Source of the DNA: Gautieria morchelliformis | Lineage: Eukaryota > Basidiomycota > Agaricomycetes > Gomphales > Gomphaceae | Length of the DNA stretch: 64,000 bases | Assembly: GCA_015179125.1 (NCBI GenBank) | Contig: WHVA01000006.1 | Location: forward strand, 124,001 to 188,000 | Reading direction: 5' to 3' | In this document: positions 24,201 through 35,322 of the stretch, one piece after another | Numbering within the stretch: the first letter of the stretch is position 1 | Layout: each line of letters opens with the position of its first letter | The notes under the pieces: model-generated | Database searches by the model: none | The model's input: the letters and a program-made list of their open reading frames with translations, nothing else | What the model was told of the DNA's origin: nothing | Position numbers and translations under genes: made by a program

Positions 24201-25027
24201 CCATGGGGTAAAGTTACACTAAACGGCGGATTGACGCATGGGCGGCGGCAGCATATATCATCATCTCTGCATCTGCATGCATTGGCGACCTGTAAGTCGA
24301 GATCGTCGCCGTGGGGACGCGACGACATTTGAAAGACACTGGTGAAGGAGGCGGCCAGCGCCGTCCGCTGGGACACAAGTGGGAAGCTGTAGCCTGTGGG
24401 AAGGGCTCGCTTATCCTACTGTATCGGCAAAGGAGCTTCGATGCAGGCCCAGGCACGCTTCCGGGGCTGAACACAGCAATTCATCAGTGATGTGTTACCT
24501 CTCCTAATGGTAATGAGAGTGGGGATCAATGATTTGACAATTTAACTGCCAGTGAACTCATACATGGCTTTTATTATAAGTGTGCATTTTGTAAGAGTAC
24601 TACGGGACTTGTGTAATGGATTTTACCACCCATGGCCCACATCACATCATTACATCTAATGGCGTAATATGGGCCATGGTTTCAGCGGGCCTGAGCCATG
24701 GTGGCTGTGCCTGGTGACGGATGGTGACTGATGGCGATGTGGGGTTGTCGGATGGGGCCAACAGATGATGGTGACTGGTGGTAAACATGCTCGCGGTTGT
24801 AGCGGTCACCGGACAGCAGAACCCATTCCATCCATGGCCGATGTTTCGCGCTTTTAGTGATGTTTGCCACAGGCTGTGGTTTGCTCCAGGCTGTGGCCGA
24901 CTCACCCTTCTGACGCTGGCATACATATTGACCACTTTCCCCGGATCGCACTAGCAAGTACTTCCTCGTTCCAAGTTCGTTAGCAGTTGTTTTCTTACGC
25001 CATCTACTCACATACTTGCCGCAGGAT
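21201..25027. other. No confident gene
   Basis: Several short frames occur (for example 21374-21683 on both strands and 24682-25125 minus) without recognisable domains or supporting splice patterns. The only supported item is the dispersed fragment at 23668-23850. Part of this span must hold the promoters of the divergent NLR-like gene and DUF2235 gene. Confidence 0.5.
23410..23901 (-). CDS. Hypothetical ORF containing dispersed fragment copy 2
   Basis: This is an uninterrupted 163-codon minus frame. Its first half contains the peptide shared with 12909-13085 (YILGTPSADAAPSSK, QRDDGQSAPADIDND). The second half (GQVAVELKLDLADVRF, QISDTIAKVD) is not present in copy 1. It may be an exon of a larger gene or a relic. 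I do not recognise the family, and the open frame alone is weak evidence. Confidence 0.35.
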   Translation of the reverse strand: MASNTESPVCMHLEVITDLCLVPSVFCIGSFETPETPREVYILGTPSADAAPSSKRQHSRQRDDGQSAPADIDNDATVTCLSTPQGQVAVELKLDLADVRFTQISDTIAKVDPASACRPSCMSTSVATFQSPLSASRRRTSSPSDPHTINTSTKKNTEARTPT

Positions 25028-26783
25028 ATGGAATCCGATGCCGTGAAACTTGACGAGGAGCGAACGAGCTGTGCGTGTTCGAGTGAGAAGAAAGGCCGAA
25101 ACCTTGTGGTGTGCATCGACGGCACATCCGATCACTTTGGACCAAACGTTCGTGCCACGGCGCTTCCTGGCAACCTACGATCATCTGCGTCTGACCTATC
25201 TCATTAGAATACAAACGTCACAGAACTCTACAGTCAGCTTATCAAGGACGACGACCAACTCACGTATTACAATAGCGGTATCGGCACGTACGCCAAACCA
25301 TCCTGGAAATCATGGCGTTACGTGAAACAAGTCGTGGATAACAAGATAGATTTCGCAATTGCCCGGTAAGATCTCCGCTGTCCTCACTCGCAATCGAATA
25401 ATATTGACCCCTCATCGTTCAGGAAATTCGAAAAGATTGTTATAGCTGCATATCGGTGGCTCTCACAAAATTATCAGGACGGTGATCGCATCTACCTGTT
25501 TGGTGAGCTCCAGGATAGCACCTGTTTCGACGGTCCTGAGTATCGACACCAGGGTTCTCTCGCGGTGCCTACCAGGTCCGTGCTTTGGCCGGTATGATCC
25601 ACAAGGCACGTTTCGTTTGCTCCCCCTCGTGATGTCTACTAACCTCTGGTGTCGCAGGTGGGCCTGGTTCACAAAGGAAACGAAGAGCAAATACCATTGT
25701 CAGTGTCGTTATGGACTTTGATATGTTTGAGCCGCAGCTTATTGTTCTCCAGCGCATATGAACTCTACGCGGACGAGAAGAGCGAGAAGCGCTATCCTCT
25801 CCAGCGGAAGAAGTTATTGCAGCGCCTTCATCTCCGTAAAAGGCCTGTCAAACCGACACTTGTCAATATGGCGGAGCGTTTCAAGACAACATTCTCGCGA
25901 GAGCAAGTCCGTGTGCACTTTGTTGGCGTATGGTGAGTGTCCAATACCTGGTTCTTCGTCGCCCTTGACTAATAATTGATCTCACAGGGATACGGTTTCC
26001 TCAGTGGCCATTGTCCGGAACAAAGTCCTGCCTCTCACAGATCAGATAGACCATGTTTGCTTCTTCCGCCATGCGCTTGCGCTCGAAGCTAGACGCTCAG
26101 CAGGTCTCACAGCTGACGAAGACAAGCTGAATGATACGGAAACGGACGCAGAGAGCTCCTCTTTCCATCCCGACATCAAAGAGGTCTGGTTCCCTGGGAC
26201 CCATCCAGACATGTGCGTGTCATCTTTGTTCGGGTTCGCGTGCTGACCATGGTGCGTAGTGGGGGTGGCAATCAGCTCAATCTGAACCTGGAACTCGGCA
26301 AAACATCTGGTCCTTGGATGTCATATGAAGCTATCTCCAGGGGCCTGCTAATGCGGCCGACCAAGGTTGATTGGGATTCGAATACTCTAGGGAAGGTCAA
26401 GGAGTCACTGAGTCCTGTATGGCGTATATTTGAGTGGCTTCCCTCTAAAAGGCGTTCATATAAGAATTCATCATCAACAACCTACCGGTGAGCTTGATAT
26501 ATAGGTCTTTCAGAGTCGGCTAATTGAACAAATTTTCAGTACGCGTAAGGGGCATGGTCGAAATATGAAGCCTGGTCAGAAGGTCCATGCTTCAGTTGCT
26601 TTATGTCCCACCTCCTATTGCCCTAAAGCAACACTGAGCCCTGAACGCAGTGTCAAAGCATCGGCAAACCTAGTAGACTTGGGGCATCGTAAACGGAGGA
26701 AGTGGATCAATCGTTTCAAAGATGGCCTTAAGCTGGATTTTTTTCATACAGTTGTGGACAATCAAAGTCAACTAATTTGGTGA
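25028..26783 (+). CDS. Tle1-like / DUF2235 alpha-beta hydrolase
   Basis: Nine exons (25028-25147, 25208-25365, 25423-25502, 25553-25605, 25658-25698, 25753-25932, 25988-26212, 26260-26487, 26540-26783) join to 1329 nt, 442 aa plus stop. Family hallmarks in order: NLVVCIDGTSDHFG near residue 26, the nucleophile elbow FGFSRGAYQVRALAG assembled across an intron, VGLVHKGNEEQIP, FVGVWDTVSS with the candidate catalytic Asp, and WFPGTHPDIGGGN with the candidate His. This is the Ser-Asp-His triad of the T6SS Tle1-like phospholipase fold (PF09994). The fungal members are cytosolic and of unknown substrate; there is no signal peptide. The fourth intron appears to use a GC donor. The gene looks intact and typical in length. 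Confidence 0.93.
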
Positions 26784-27379
26784 CCCTATTTATGCACACT
26801 GCTCAGACATGTATATTACACCTTGATGAACATAATTCTACGAGCCGATTTCCTCAAAAACTTTGGGCCGACAACACTGAAAATTTTGCCAGCCCTGAAA
26901 AAATTCAGGAAAAATATGAAAAAATGTGAAACCGAAAGCTCTCAATGAGCCGAACATAATTGCGTGTTCCAAATTAAGTTCAGGCCAACAGTTGTGGGAA
27001 AAACAAGTGGGATTTGCTAGTAATCTGGAGGATGGCTCAGCCACGGATGGCATGGGCGACATGGCAAAATTTCCTGACTTTGAAAATCAACTGGAAATTC
27101 TGAGGTTACTCCACATTTCCTCAAAATTTCCCAGTCCAGGGAATTGAATGAAAATTTAATATTTTGTCAGTTTTTTTGGCAATCCTTCAAAAATAGTAAA
27201 ATTAGCACATACAAATCTTCAAGAAACACTCAGGAAACATTGAATTTACTCTTTCATAAAACTAACTTCTTAATAAAATTTCCCCAGTTAGGAAATTATA
27301 TAGAAACTCTGATTTCCACAAAGTTTCCCTGTTACATAAATGTTCAGGAAACCAACATTTTCATAGAGTTACACTACTT
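26784..27379. other. AT-rich spacer, no gene seen
   Basis: This holds the 3' flank of the DUF2235 gene and AT-rich sequence with many short TTTCC/AAATTT words. I see no coding evidence. Confidence 0.5.
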
Positions 27380-27500
27380 GGGAGACATGCTATGTATGGG
27401 GGGCATGCTATGCATGGGGGGCATGCTATGCATGGGGGGCACGCTATGCATGGGGGACACACTACACATGGGGGATACGCTATGCATGGGGACATGCTGT
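27380..27500. repeat. 18-bp minisatellite, ~6.7 units
   Basis: Tandem units of the type GGGGGGCATGCTATGCAT differ by point changes. Each contains an internal palindromic word (GCATGC or ATGCAT). Single related units (GGGGGACATGCTACAC-like) occur again at 27774-27792 and 29795-29809, on either side of the HEAT-like exon block. Confidence 0.85.
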
Positions 27501-27813
27501 AGACACTGAGATATCCATATACCCATTGAGATATCCATATACCTCAACATCTAGCGCTGGAGCACCCACAATAGCACCCCATAGACCATCGAGGATAGAC
27601 AATTCCCTACCTTAGAGACTGTATAGGAGCGGAGAGACCCAGAGATATCACATCACCCTTAGCTCTGCCTTTCATACCAGACAACGTGTTCGCGTTATCT
27701 CTCCAGTATCTACATGATCTGCATCTTTATTCTCTTCTACTTGATGCAATCGCGTCCACAATGCACACTATACTTGGGGGACATGCTACACTCAGGGAAT
27801 CTTTGTCTCTTAG

Positions 27814-29790
27814 GTTGCTATGAATCACAGAAATTATGCCAGGACGATTTCTGCCATTCACAATAAGCTGGGAGCTGAACATTGGATAGTTCGGATATGG
27901 TCTTTGAAAACCCTAGCAGCTTCTTTGGATCACAGTGGGTATCCCCTTTTCAATTATAACACATACTTATAGGAACATAGATAACCTCCATGCTCTGGTT
28001 TTTAACCCCGATATGATACCTACTATCCAAGAGTTACTGGCTGATGAAGATGAGGATGTTCAATGGGAGACCTTATCCACCCTAGTAGCTGCTCTGCATC
28101 ACAGTGAGACCTCTGCATAAATTATATCATATACTTACAGATGCACAGGTCATCTTTATGGTCTAATTTCTATTCCTGGTCTAATTTCGGCCATTCACAG
28201 CGAGCTGAGAGAGAAACATTGGAGCATTCAGATTAAGACTCTGAAAACCCTAGTTGCTTCTTTGTATCATGGTGAGTATCCCCTTGTGAATTATAACATA
28301 TGCTTACAGCTATATAGATGACCTCCATAGTCTAATTTGCAATCCTGATATCATACTTACTATTCAAGGGTTACTGGCTGCTAGCAACCCGAATGCACGA
28401 TGCCAGGCCTTTGTCATGACGCGTTTATTTCCCATACTCAGATGCTCTGTTCTCCCATTTCTCACTCCACCTTCGTGTTCGTTCCGATCGCCCTTGCCGT
28501 GTTCGGCAACCAATCCTCGCTGTTCGCGCCATTTACCATAGCCATGCCGTCGAAGCACGACCGATGTCCTTGGACTGACTTGGCAGTCATTGGTGGGCCT
28601 ATCACCTCCTCTGCTCAACCCTCTTTTGATGGTGTTCCTATGATTGGACTGTCATGACTTGTGTATTTCCTGGACCTTGTTATCCCCATTTTCCCTTTCG
28701 CCACTCATCCCCCGTGTTCGCTCGGCTTTGCCCTCCACTTCAACCACTTCTCCCTTACGTCATCTCCGTTCGCCCTTCCTCACATTTCTCCAAACCGCTA
28801 TTTGCTGCTCGCGCATTTCGCCAGCAGGCACGCCATCAAATACGATCGATACCATTTACCCGGCATGATGGTTCATCACTAACCCCATCATCTTCTTAAT
28901 CCAACCCCTTTGGGTGTTCGTATGGCCAAAGTGTGTTCGCAGGACGTCCCTTCCGTAGGTCATGCAGGATCAACCCAGTAGACGAAGAGTCCGTGCAGGG
29001 TAGCATGTATGCGGGTCCCAAGACATGGTTTTGTACATGAGTGCCTTCGCCACCTTTACTCTCCGTCGTTTCATGTTCGCACTCTTCCCTCACTCTATTG
29101 TATGTTTATTCCATCTACTTAGTATCATGACTGCGCACCCCTATCCAACCCTGACTCACAACGGCCTCTTTCCTATTCGCTGATGCCTTACGAGCATTCG
29201 ATATAAGGAGTTTACATTCACGTGTATATTCTCCAGTTCAATTATCATACGTCGTCCATCTTGTGCAAACTTGACCTCGCTGTGATCATCATTTTGAGCC
29301 TTCTCCTGGAGATTTCTATCTTCAACCAGAAGAGGACTTAGGCATCACTGGTGAGTTCTCATACTTCATCTTCGTTACCTTAGCCTTCGAACTATTTTCT
29401 GTGCTGATGGCGAAGGGCTCCGAAGGAGCATCTTCGCCGGCGAAGGGATTGTCGCTACTTAGACAACCCTTCTGTGACACCTTGTACGTTACATCATCAA
29501 GTGCCACGGGCTATTTCGCTACGACTGTAGATAGGGCGAGCTCCGCTTGGGCAGCCCTTTTATCTTGTGAACATTTATTGGTTCACCTATTCGCCAAACG
29601 GCATACATATTTGCACAAGTCATTCGGGCATTCGCTGTGTTCACTAATACACGATATTAACCCCTAAAAAACCAATCTTGACAGCCTTGGTCATCCTAGG
29701 GGCTTTTATATATCACAGTGAGACCTCCTCATAAATTATAACACGTACTTACAGATAGACAGGTGATCTTTATGGGCTAATCTTTTGCCA
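27814..29790 (+). pseudogene. HEAT/ARM-like repeat gene relic with 41-codon exons
   Basis: Four similar exon units are visible: about 27814-27934, 27981-28103, 28149-28271 and 28318-28411 continued at 29689-29717, plus the start of a fifth near 29763. Each complete unit is 123 nt and encodes one 41-residue helical repeat, e.g. NLHALVFNPDMIPTIQELL then WETLSTLVAALHH. Introns are short with donors GTGAG/GTGGG and phase 1, so one repeat equals one exon. A 1.27-kb solo LTR splits the fourth exon. There is no clear start, no end and a broken first unit, so it is a fragment, possibly captured by the Helitron whose end lies at 35322. Confidence 0.75.
28412..29683 (+). mobile_element. Solo LTR A, 1272 bp
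   Basis: The ends are TGTCATGA...TTGACA with a perfect 5-bp target duplication GCCTT at 28407-28411 and 29684-29688. It contains an LTR-promoter-like TATAAGG near 29200. Removing the LTR and one GCCTT restores a 123-nt exon, identical in length to its neighbours. A second copy lies inverted at 32815-34042. Internal open frames such as 29401-29667 are shared with that copy but have no recognisable protein motif. Confidence 0.85.
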
Positions 29791-30157
29791 TACATGGGGA
29801 CATGCTACATATGATTGGCACACAGACAGGGGAGAAATGTATGGAGAAATTACCTACCCAGATGTGTTACTTAGAGCTACTTTCAATCCTGACAAGATGT
29901 GTTTTACCCAAGTTTCATTTACCCAATGTATTTGACCTAACCCCTGGGCAAAGCATGGGTATCATCCACCCTGGCAGTGGTCCCAGCGCATCCAGGCTTA
30001 TCCCACAGGTCCCTGGCAGTCTCCATTCAGGCTCATCCCATGGGTCCCCGGCAGTCCCTACCCAGTGCTGTGCCACAATGTGCAGCACAGGGGCATGGTA
30101 GGAGTAGACTTGCAATATGCAGTATGTTCCCATGGGCAGTTTTACACTGCACTAATT

Positions 30158-30205
30158 AGGGCTGATCACAGTAGAGGATTTGAGTATGATTTGATGAGGA
30201 TTTGA
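30158..30205 (+). repeat. Harbinger left terminal inverted repeat
   Basis: This pairs with the complement of 35109-35156. The first ~27 bp match almost exactly, followed by looser GATTTG-rich similarity. Confidence 0.88.
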
Positions 30206-30373
30206 CGGAGGATTTCGATTTCTTTAGAACACCCGACAATACCCTGAAATCGCGATTTAACTGTGATTAGCCTGATTTGAAACTGGATTTGAGTGGATTT
30301 GAGCAAGGTGATGCTGGACACGGCAGGATTGAAGTTCTCAACCGGCAGACGGCTCCATATACGTCTTTCCACC

Positions 30374-31832
30374 ATGACCATCATGACTGCAAGGAACAAG
30401 CTCACCGACACCCTTGTTCAGCACCTTATGTTGGAACTCATTGTAGAAGAGAACACTGAATTGGATGCTTACTTATATGACACAGTGTCCGAGAGCTCAA
30501 ATTCAGATGTGGAGATATTATTAGGGTCTGATGAGCTCGTTGAAGTGCTAAAAGACTTGCATTCTCACCGGTATCTTCAACCAAGGGTCGACATCAATAA
30601 ACCGATGTCTCTTCTTTTGGTAACTCTCGCGGAGTACAAGCACACAGCCGGAGTTTTTTCGCCGCTATTTGCGAGTGTGGCCAGAAACCTTCGATTCACT
30701 TCTCGAAAAGATCTGTAATGATGAAGTTTTTTTGAACAACTCTAATAACCATCAGCTGCCAGTGGAACAGCAAGTCACTGTTACACTTTACTGGTTTGGT
30801 CACTTCAGAAATGCCGTTAGTGTGCAGGAGGTAGCATTGTGGGCAGGATGGAGTTTTGGGACAGTCGATCGGTGCACACAGCAGGTCATGAAAGCCCTAT
30901 GTCGAACACAATTCCGCCGAGTTGCTATCAAGTGGCCGGATGAGGTAGAAAAAGCACGAGCAAAAGACTGGGTAGAGGAGGTCTCAGGTCCGGAATGGCG
31001 TGATGGTTGGTTCATGGTAGATGGCACTCTCGTGCCTTTATTCCAATGCCTTGGATTTTACGGTAACACATGGTATGATCGCAAAAGTAACTACTCGATG
31101 AATGTGCAGGTGAGTTATTCATCGTATGGCATTGAAGTGTCGCTAACTAGCCTATAGCTCATTTCAACTCCTGACCTCCGAATTATTGACTATGGGGTAG
31201 GTTTACCAGGGAGTCAGCATGATTCCCGGGCATGGAATGAGACTCGGTTGCCCAAAGAACATGCCTCTTTGTTAGAAGTAGGTGAATGGGTATGGGCAGA
31301 TTCAGCATACCCGCTCCAGAAGTGGTTGTGTGCACCATACAAAAAGTATGCAACACAGTTTGATATTACAGGTTTCGAGGGTGTCATTTTTTATATATGT
31401 ACAGACCAGAAAAGGACACACCGGATAACAGACATTTTAACTACTGGGTTTCAAGAATTCGTGTTAAATCCAAACATTGTGTTGGATATATCAAAGGCTG
31501 GCTCTGCTCGCTGTGGGGCTTGCACATTCAGATCAACCAACCCCAGAAATCTAAAATTCGCATCGCTCTGGATCACCGCCTGTATAGCTGTACATTGCTT
31601 CGCAATGACTCATGAGGCCGGCCAGGACATCACTGCAGATGAATTCTTCCATGAGGGGTTACGCATTGTTGCTGAAGAGAGAACAACGAGGGTGGAGGTC
31701 AATATAATAGACCATACTGACGATGAGGTGTCAAGGGATGTTATGCTCCTTGAGGGAAGAGTGAAACGTGAGCAGCTGAAGGGGTTTCTCTTAGAAAGAC
31801 TCCACACAGAGTCTGATAGCTATCTAGAGTAG
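30374..31832 (+). pseudogene. Harbinger-type DDE_4 transposase (damaged)
   Basis: The N-terminal helical region (SHRYLQPRVDINK) shifts frame near 30640-30650 before PEFFRRYLRVWPETFDSLL. The catalytic domain then shows VDGTLVPLF (first Asp), YDRKSNYSMNVQ, intron 31110-31157, IIDYGVGLPGSQHDSRAW (second Asp), ADSAYPL, intron 31346-31404, and NYWVSRIRVKSKHCVGYIKG. In the family the last motif reads R-S-E-H, with Glu as the third acidic residue; here it is Lys. CCCC at 31541-31544 shifts the frame once more before NLKFASLWITACIAVH. Two frameshifts plus loss of the catalytic Glu make it very probably inactive. Confidence 0.87.
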
Positions 31833-32442
31833 TACTAAGATGAAGAACTAGTACTGGATGGCATAAAGTCTGCCCAGGGAATGATGTTGTCATCGGTGAA
31901 TGTCACATCCAACGAAGATGCACCAGCACTAAGCGCTTTTGTCCCAGAAAACCCAGCCAGCGCAGCTTGTGTGCCCAATTCTATTCCTACCATGTTAGCC
32001 TGCCTTTGATGTCCTGAACCCTGTGCGAGGAGCTGGAACTCTAACCGCTGGCGCTGCATTGCCAACTCATGCGCCCGATCTAACCTTTCCTTTTCCGCTA
32101 CATGTTTGAGCTGTAGCTTTTCAAGGGCCAGGTCTGTCTGTGCCTGTATCCATACTCGTTCTTCTTTGGAGCGGTTCTGGCTGCTAGCCAGACATTCTGT
32201 TGCTGCCCGTCTTACCTCCTGCATACCTGCAAGCCCCTCAAGTATGCCCTTGCATCGTGAGGCAGCCGTCAAGGCAGGTGCAGCTTCCCTTTTTACAGGT
32301 ACATCTGTTTTAGGTGGAGGTCTATCTATAGTAGATGTTGGCGAACTAGGCTGCAGGTAGTCAGCGTCAATTGGATCATTGGAGGGAGGTGAGAGTATTG
32401 TCAAGATTGGTTTTCACACTGCAGGCATATAAAAGTTTTTTT

Positions 32443-32790
32443 GTCTGAAAAACCGTTGAAAAAACTGTAAAGATTTTCCAAATATTTTTAGTGTTTTTTA
32501 TGTAAAAAAAACTATAATAAAATTTTGTGTTTTTATTAGAATTTGTTGAGCAAGAAAATTGTAAAAAAATTCAAAGTTTTTTTCAGGGTTTTTTATGGGT
32601 TTCTTTGTGTTTTCACAAAGAAACTTATAAAAAGACATAAAAAACCCTGCAAAAAACTTTAAACTTTTTTACAATTTTCTTGCTCAACAAATTCTAACAA
32701 AAACACAAAATTTTGTTGGTGTTTTTTTTACATTAAAAACACTAAGAAAAATTGGAATATCTTTACAGTTTTTTGAACAGTTTTTCAGAC
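32443..32790. repeat. Foldback (long palindrome) element, ~350 bp
   Basis: Two AT-rich arms of about 170 bp are near-perfect inverse complements: GTCTGAAAAAC... at the left and ...GTTTTTCAGAC at the right, with the centre near 32620. It could form a long hairpin. A smaller relative with TCTGA and ACAGTTTTTTT words is at 40056-40122. It is probably a MITE-like foldback; I did not identify the target duplication. Confidence 0.82.
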
Positions 32791-32814
32791 CAGAAAATCT
32801 TCATATGCCTCCAG

Positions 32815-34042
32815 TGTCAGGCATTAATATTGTGTATTAGTGAACACAGCGAATGTCCAAATAACTTGTGCGAATAAGTATGCCGTTCGGCGAATAGGTG
32901 GACCAACAAATGTCCACAAGATAAGAGGGTTGCCCGAACGGAGCTCGCCCTATCTACAGTCATAGCGAAGTAGCCTGTGGCACTTGACGATGTAACGTAC
33001 AAGGTGTCACGGAAGGGCTGTCTAAGTAGCGACAATCCCTTCGCCGACAGCACAGAAAATAGTTCGAAGGCTAAGGTAACGAAGATGAAGTATGAGAACT
33101 CACCAGTGATGCCTAAGTCCTCTTCTGGTCGAAGATCGGAATCTCCAGGAGAAGGCTCAAGACAGTGATCACAGCGAGGTCAAGTGTGCACAAGATGGAC
33201 GACGTATGATAATTGAACTGGGGAATATACATGCGAATGCAAACTACTTATATCGAATGCTCGTAAGGTATCAGCAAATAGGAAAGAGACCGTCACAAGT
33301 CAGGGTTGGATAGGGGTGCGCAGTCATGATACAACATAGATGAAATAAACATACAATAGAGTGAGAGAAGAGGGAGAACATGAAACGACAGAAAGTAAAG
33401 GTGGCGAAGGCACTTATGTACGAAATCATGTCTTGGGGCCCGCATATACACCGCCCTGCACGGGTTCTTCATCTACTGGGTTGATCCCACACGACCTACG
33501 GGTAGGACATCCCGCGAACGCACCCTGCTCATATGAACACCGAAAGGGGGTTGGATTGAGAAGCTGATGGAGCTACTGACGAGCCATCATGCCGGGTAGG
33601 GATGTCGATCATGTTTTGATGGTGTGCCTGCTGGCGAAGATGCGAGCAGCGAATGGCTGTTCAGCGAAATGTGAGGAAGGGCGAACGGAGATGACATAGG
33701 GCAGGAGTGGTCGAGGTGGAGGGCGAAGCCGAGCAAACACGGGGGAGGAGTGGCGAAAGGGGAAATGGGGATACCAAGGTGCAGGAAATACACAAGTCAT
33801 GACAATCCGATCATAGGAACACCATCGAAAGAGGGTTGAGCAGGGGAGGTGATAGGCCCAGTGATGACAGCCAAGTCGGTCCAAAGACGTCGATTGTGCT
33901 TTGACGGCGTGGCTATGGTAAATGGCACAAACAGCAAAGATTGGTCGCCGAACACGGCAAGGGCGATCGGAACAAACACAGAGGTGGAGTGGGGAATGGG
34001 AGAACAGAGCATCTGAATATGGGAAATAAACGCATCATGACA
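32815..34042 (-). mobile_element. Solo LTR B, inverted relative to LTR A
   Basis: It is homologous to 28412-29683 on the opposite strand: it starts TGTCATGATGCGTTTATTTC (minus strand) and ends near CCTGACA. I find no clean 5-bp target duplication around it, and its 3' end is about 16 bp shorter than that of LTR A, so one boundary may be altered. It lies inside Harbinger ORF2. Confidence 0.8.
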
Positions 34043-35108
34043 AGTATGTATAGAGGGGAGAGAGGTGCATCTGGTGAGTTTACTTGTAGTTCTTCGTCTC
34101 CTACCCCAGAGTCACAGGGCACGCGATCGAGGACATTGAGGACAAGCTTTGAGGTCGAATGGGCTATTGCTGCACGCATAACAAGCGGGCTGGTTCCCAT
34201 CAACCGCTGCATTCAATGGAACCATGGGAAGCATTCTTTTATTTTCCCTGTACATATATAGATATGTTAGTAATTCATGGGAAATAACAAGTGACACACC
34301 CCAAATGTTCTCAATCTCACTTCCCGGTAGTATATCCAGTTCTGTCTCTTCTGTCTCTACTAAACCCACTCCAGTTGCTCCGAGCAGCTCCTTTTCAGCT
34401 GTAAAGGTCTTTTTGAGCCTGCATCGATAATTTAGTTAATAGGATATGATATCAAACTAGAAATGCACAGATTAATCCGGTTTTTCACCACTTTCCCCAT
34501 CTGATCTGGCAGTGCATCTCTCCAGCGGCCAGAGGCATGTGGAATCAAGACACGCTGTGCGATGGTGCGATAATGGTCGGTCACAGTCTTCGATGAGCTT
34601 TTGTTACATATCTCAGCCCCCTTGTCCATCCCTAGGGAAGCACGCATCACTGGATCATCCTCGAGGACTGTAAGAAGTAGGTCTGTGAGGTCATGCTCCT
34701 TAGCCCAACTGACCAGAACATCAGCTACAGATACAGTCTGAATAATGCAGTGGAACTCACAGAACCGGCAATATAGCCATACCATCTTCCACCTCCTTAC
34801 CCTTACCCTTACCTTTTTTCCCTTTGGAACAAGGCTATTCTGCGGTGGCCAGAGCCTTAATGGTTGGTTTACGAGGTCGTTTGCTGGCATGCTTGTCACC
34901 CTTGGCCTGCGCCATGGCCAGCAGAGCCTCCAATTGCAGGATGGACAGTGCATCTGCTGGAACGTCAGTTGCCAGACTGATCTGAGTCACAGTGACAGTT
35001 AGAACATTTTCACTTCCTTGGGCTCATCGTCCCTAACGAAAATTTCACGCAGCAAGAGTTTAAGGTCCACCGCTCCAGCCGGCCGAAATCCAAATCCAAA
35101 TCCATTTC

Positions 35109-35156
35109 TCAAATCCCCATCAAATCCAGGTCAAATCCTCTACTGTGATCAGCCCT
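35109..35156 (-). repeat. Harbinger right terminal inverted repeat
   Basis: It ends CTCTACTGTGATCAGCCCT followed by the ATT duplication, and mirrors 30158-30205. Confidence 0.88.
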
Positions 35157-35284
35157 ATTGGAACAAGTCCATGTTCTTTAATATTGTATACAAAGAGGTA
35201 TTGCCAAAGCCTGATTAAATATGTAGTTTCATTCCACCAAATAATTCTTTAATACTATTAACTACCTCTGTGTGATGTTAGCCT

Positions 35285-35322
35285 TAACTAACCCGGTGCG
35301 AAGCACGGGTCAATTGGCTAGT
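35285..35322 (+). mobile_element. Helitron-like 3' terminus
   Basis: A GC-rich hairpin ACCCGGTGCGAAGCACGGGT (35291-35310) is followed 7 nt later by CTAGT (35318-35322). A hairpin about 10 bp before a terminal CTRRT is the diagnostic Helitron 3' end. The body must extend to the left, so the Harbinger element would be nested about 165 bp inside it. I could not place the 5' TC end. Confidence 0.7.

Larger units (their letters stand above)
31835..34953 (-). pseudogene. Harbinger ORF2, Myb/SANT-type accessory protein (split)
   Basis: Pieces from right to left: the N-terminal region up to ALATAE, where an in-frame TAG occurs near 34850; the SANT-like domain WAKEHDLTDLLLTVLEDDPV...KNRI; then short exons with IENIWG joined to KIKECFPWFHRMQRLM. 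The frame then meets LTR B at 34042. The C-terminal part resumes at 32404-31835 with a Q/E/R-rich coiled-coil stretch and a Ser-rich end. In this superfamily ORF2 helps recruit the transposase to DNA. The LTR, the foldback repeat and the stop all disrupt it. Confidence 0.8.
30158..35156 (+). mobile_element. PIF/Harbinger DNA transposon, about 5 kb with nested insertions
   Basis: The terminal inverted repeats begin AGGGCTGATCACAGTAGAGG on the left, and the right end is the complement. They are flanked by the 3-bp duplication ATT (30155-30157, 35157-35159). Subterminal GATTTGA/AAATCC words are repeated near both ends, as expected for transposase-binding sites. Inside are a DDE transposase on the plus strand and a Myb/SANT-type second gene on the minus strand, the standard two-gene content of this superfamily. 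A solo LTR and a foldback element are inserted within the second gene. Both genes carry lesions. Confidence 0.92.

Noticed and set aside
15836-26783. A linked defence island of NLR-like gene plus Tle1-like hydrolase
   Set aside because: The two genes are nearly 4 kb apart with no shared regulation visible. Both families are common and scattered in Agaricomycetes, so adjacency alone is weak.
27380-27500. CRISPR-like short repeat cluster
   Set aside because: The 18-bp units are directly contiguous with no unique spacers, so this is a minisatellite.
32815-34042. Clean 5-bp target duplication around LTR B
   Set aside because: The flanks TCCAG and AGTAT do not match. A 4-of-5 match can be made only by moving the LTR end away from CA.
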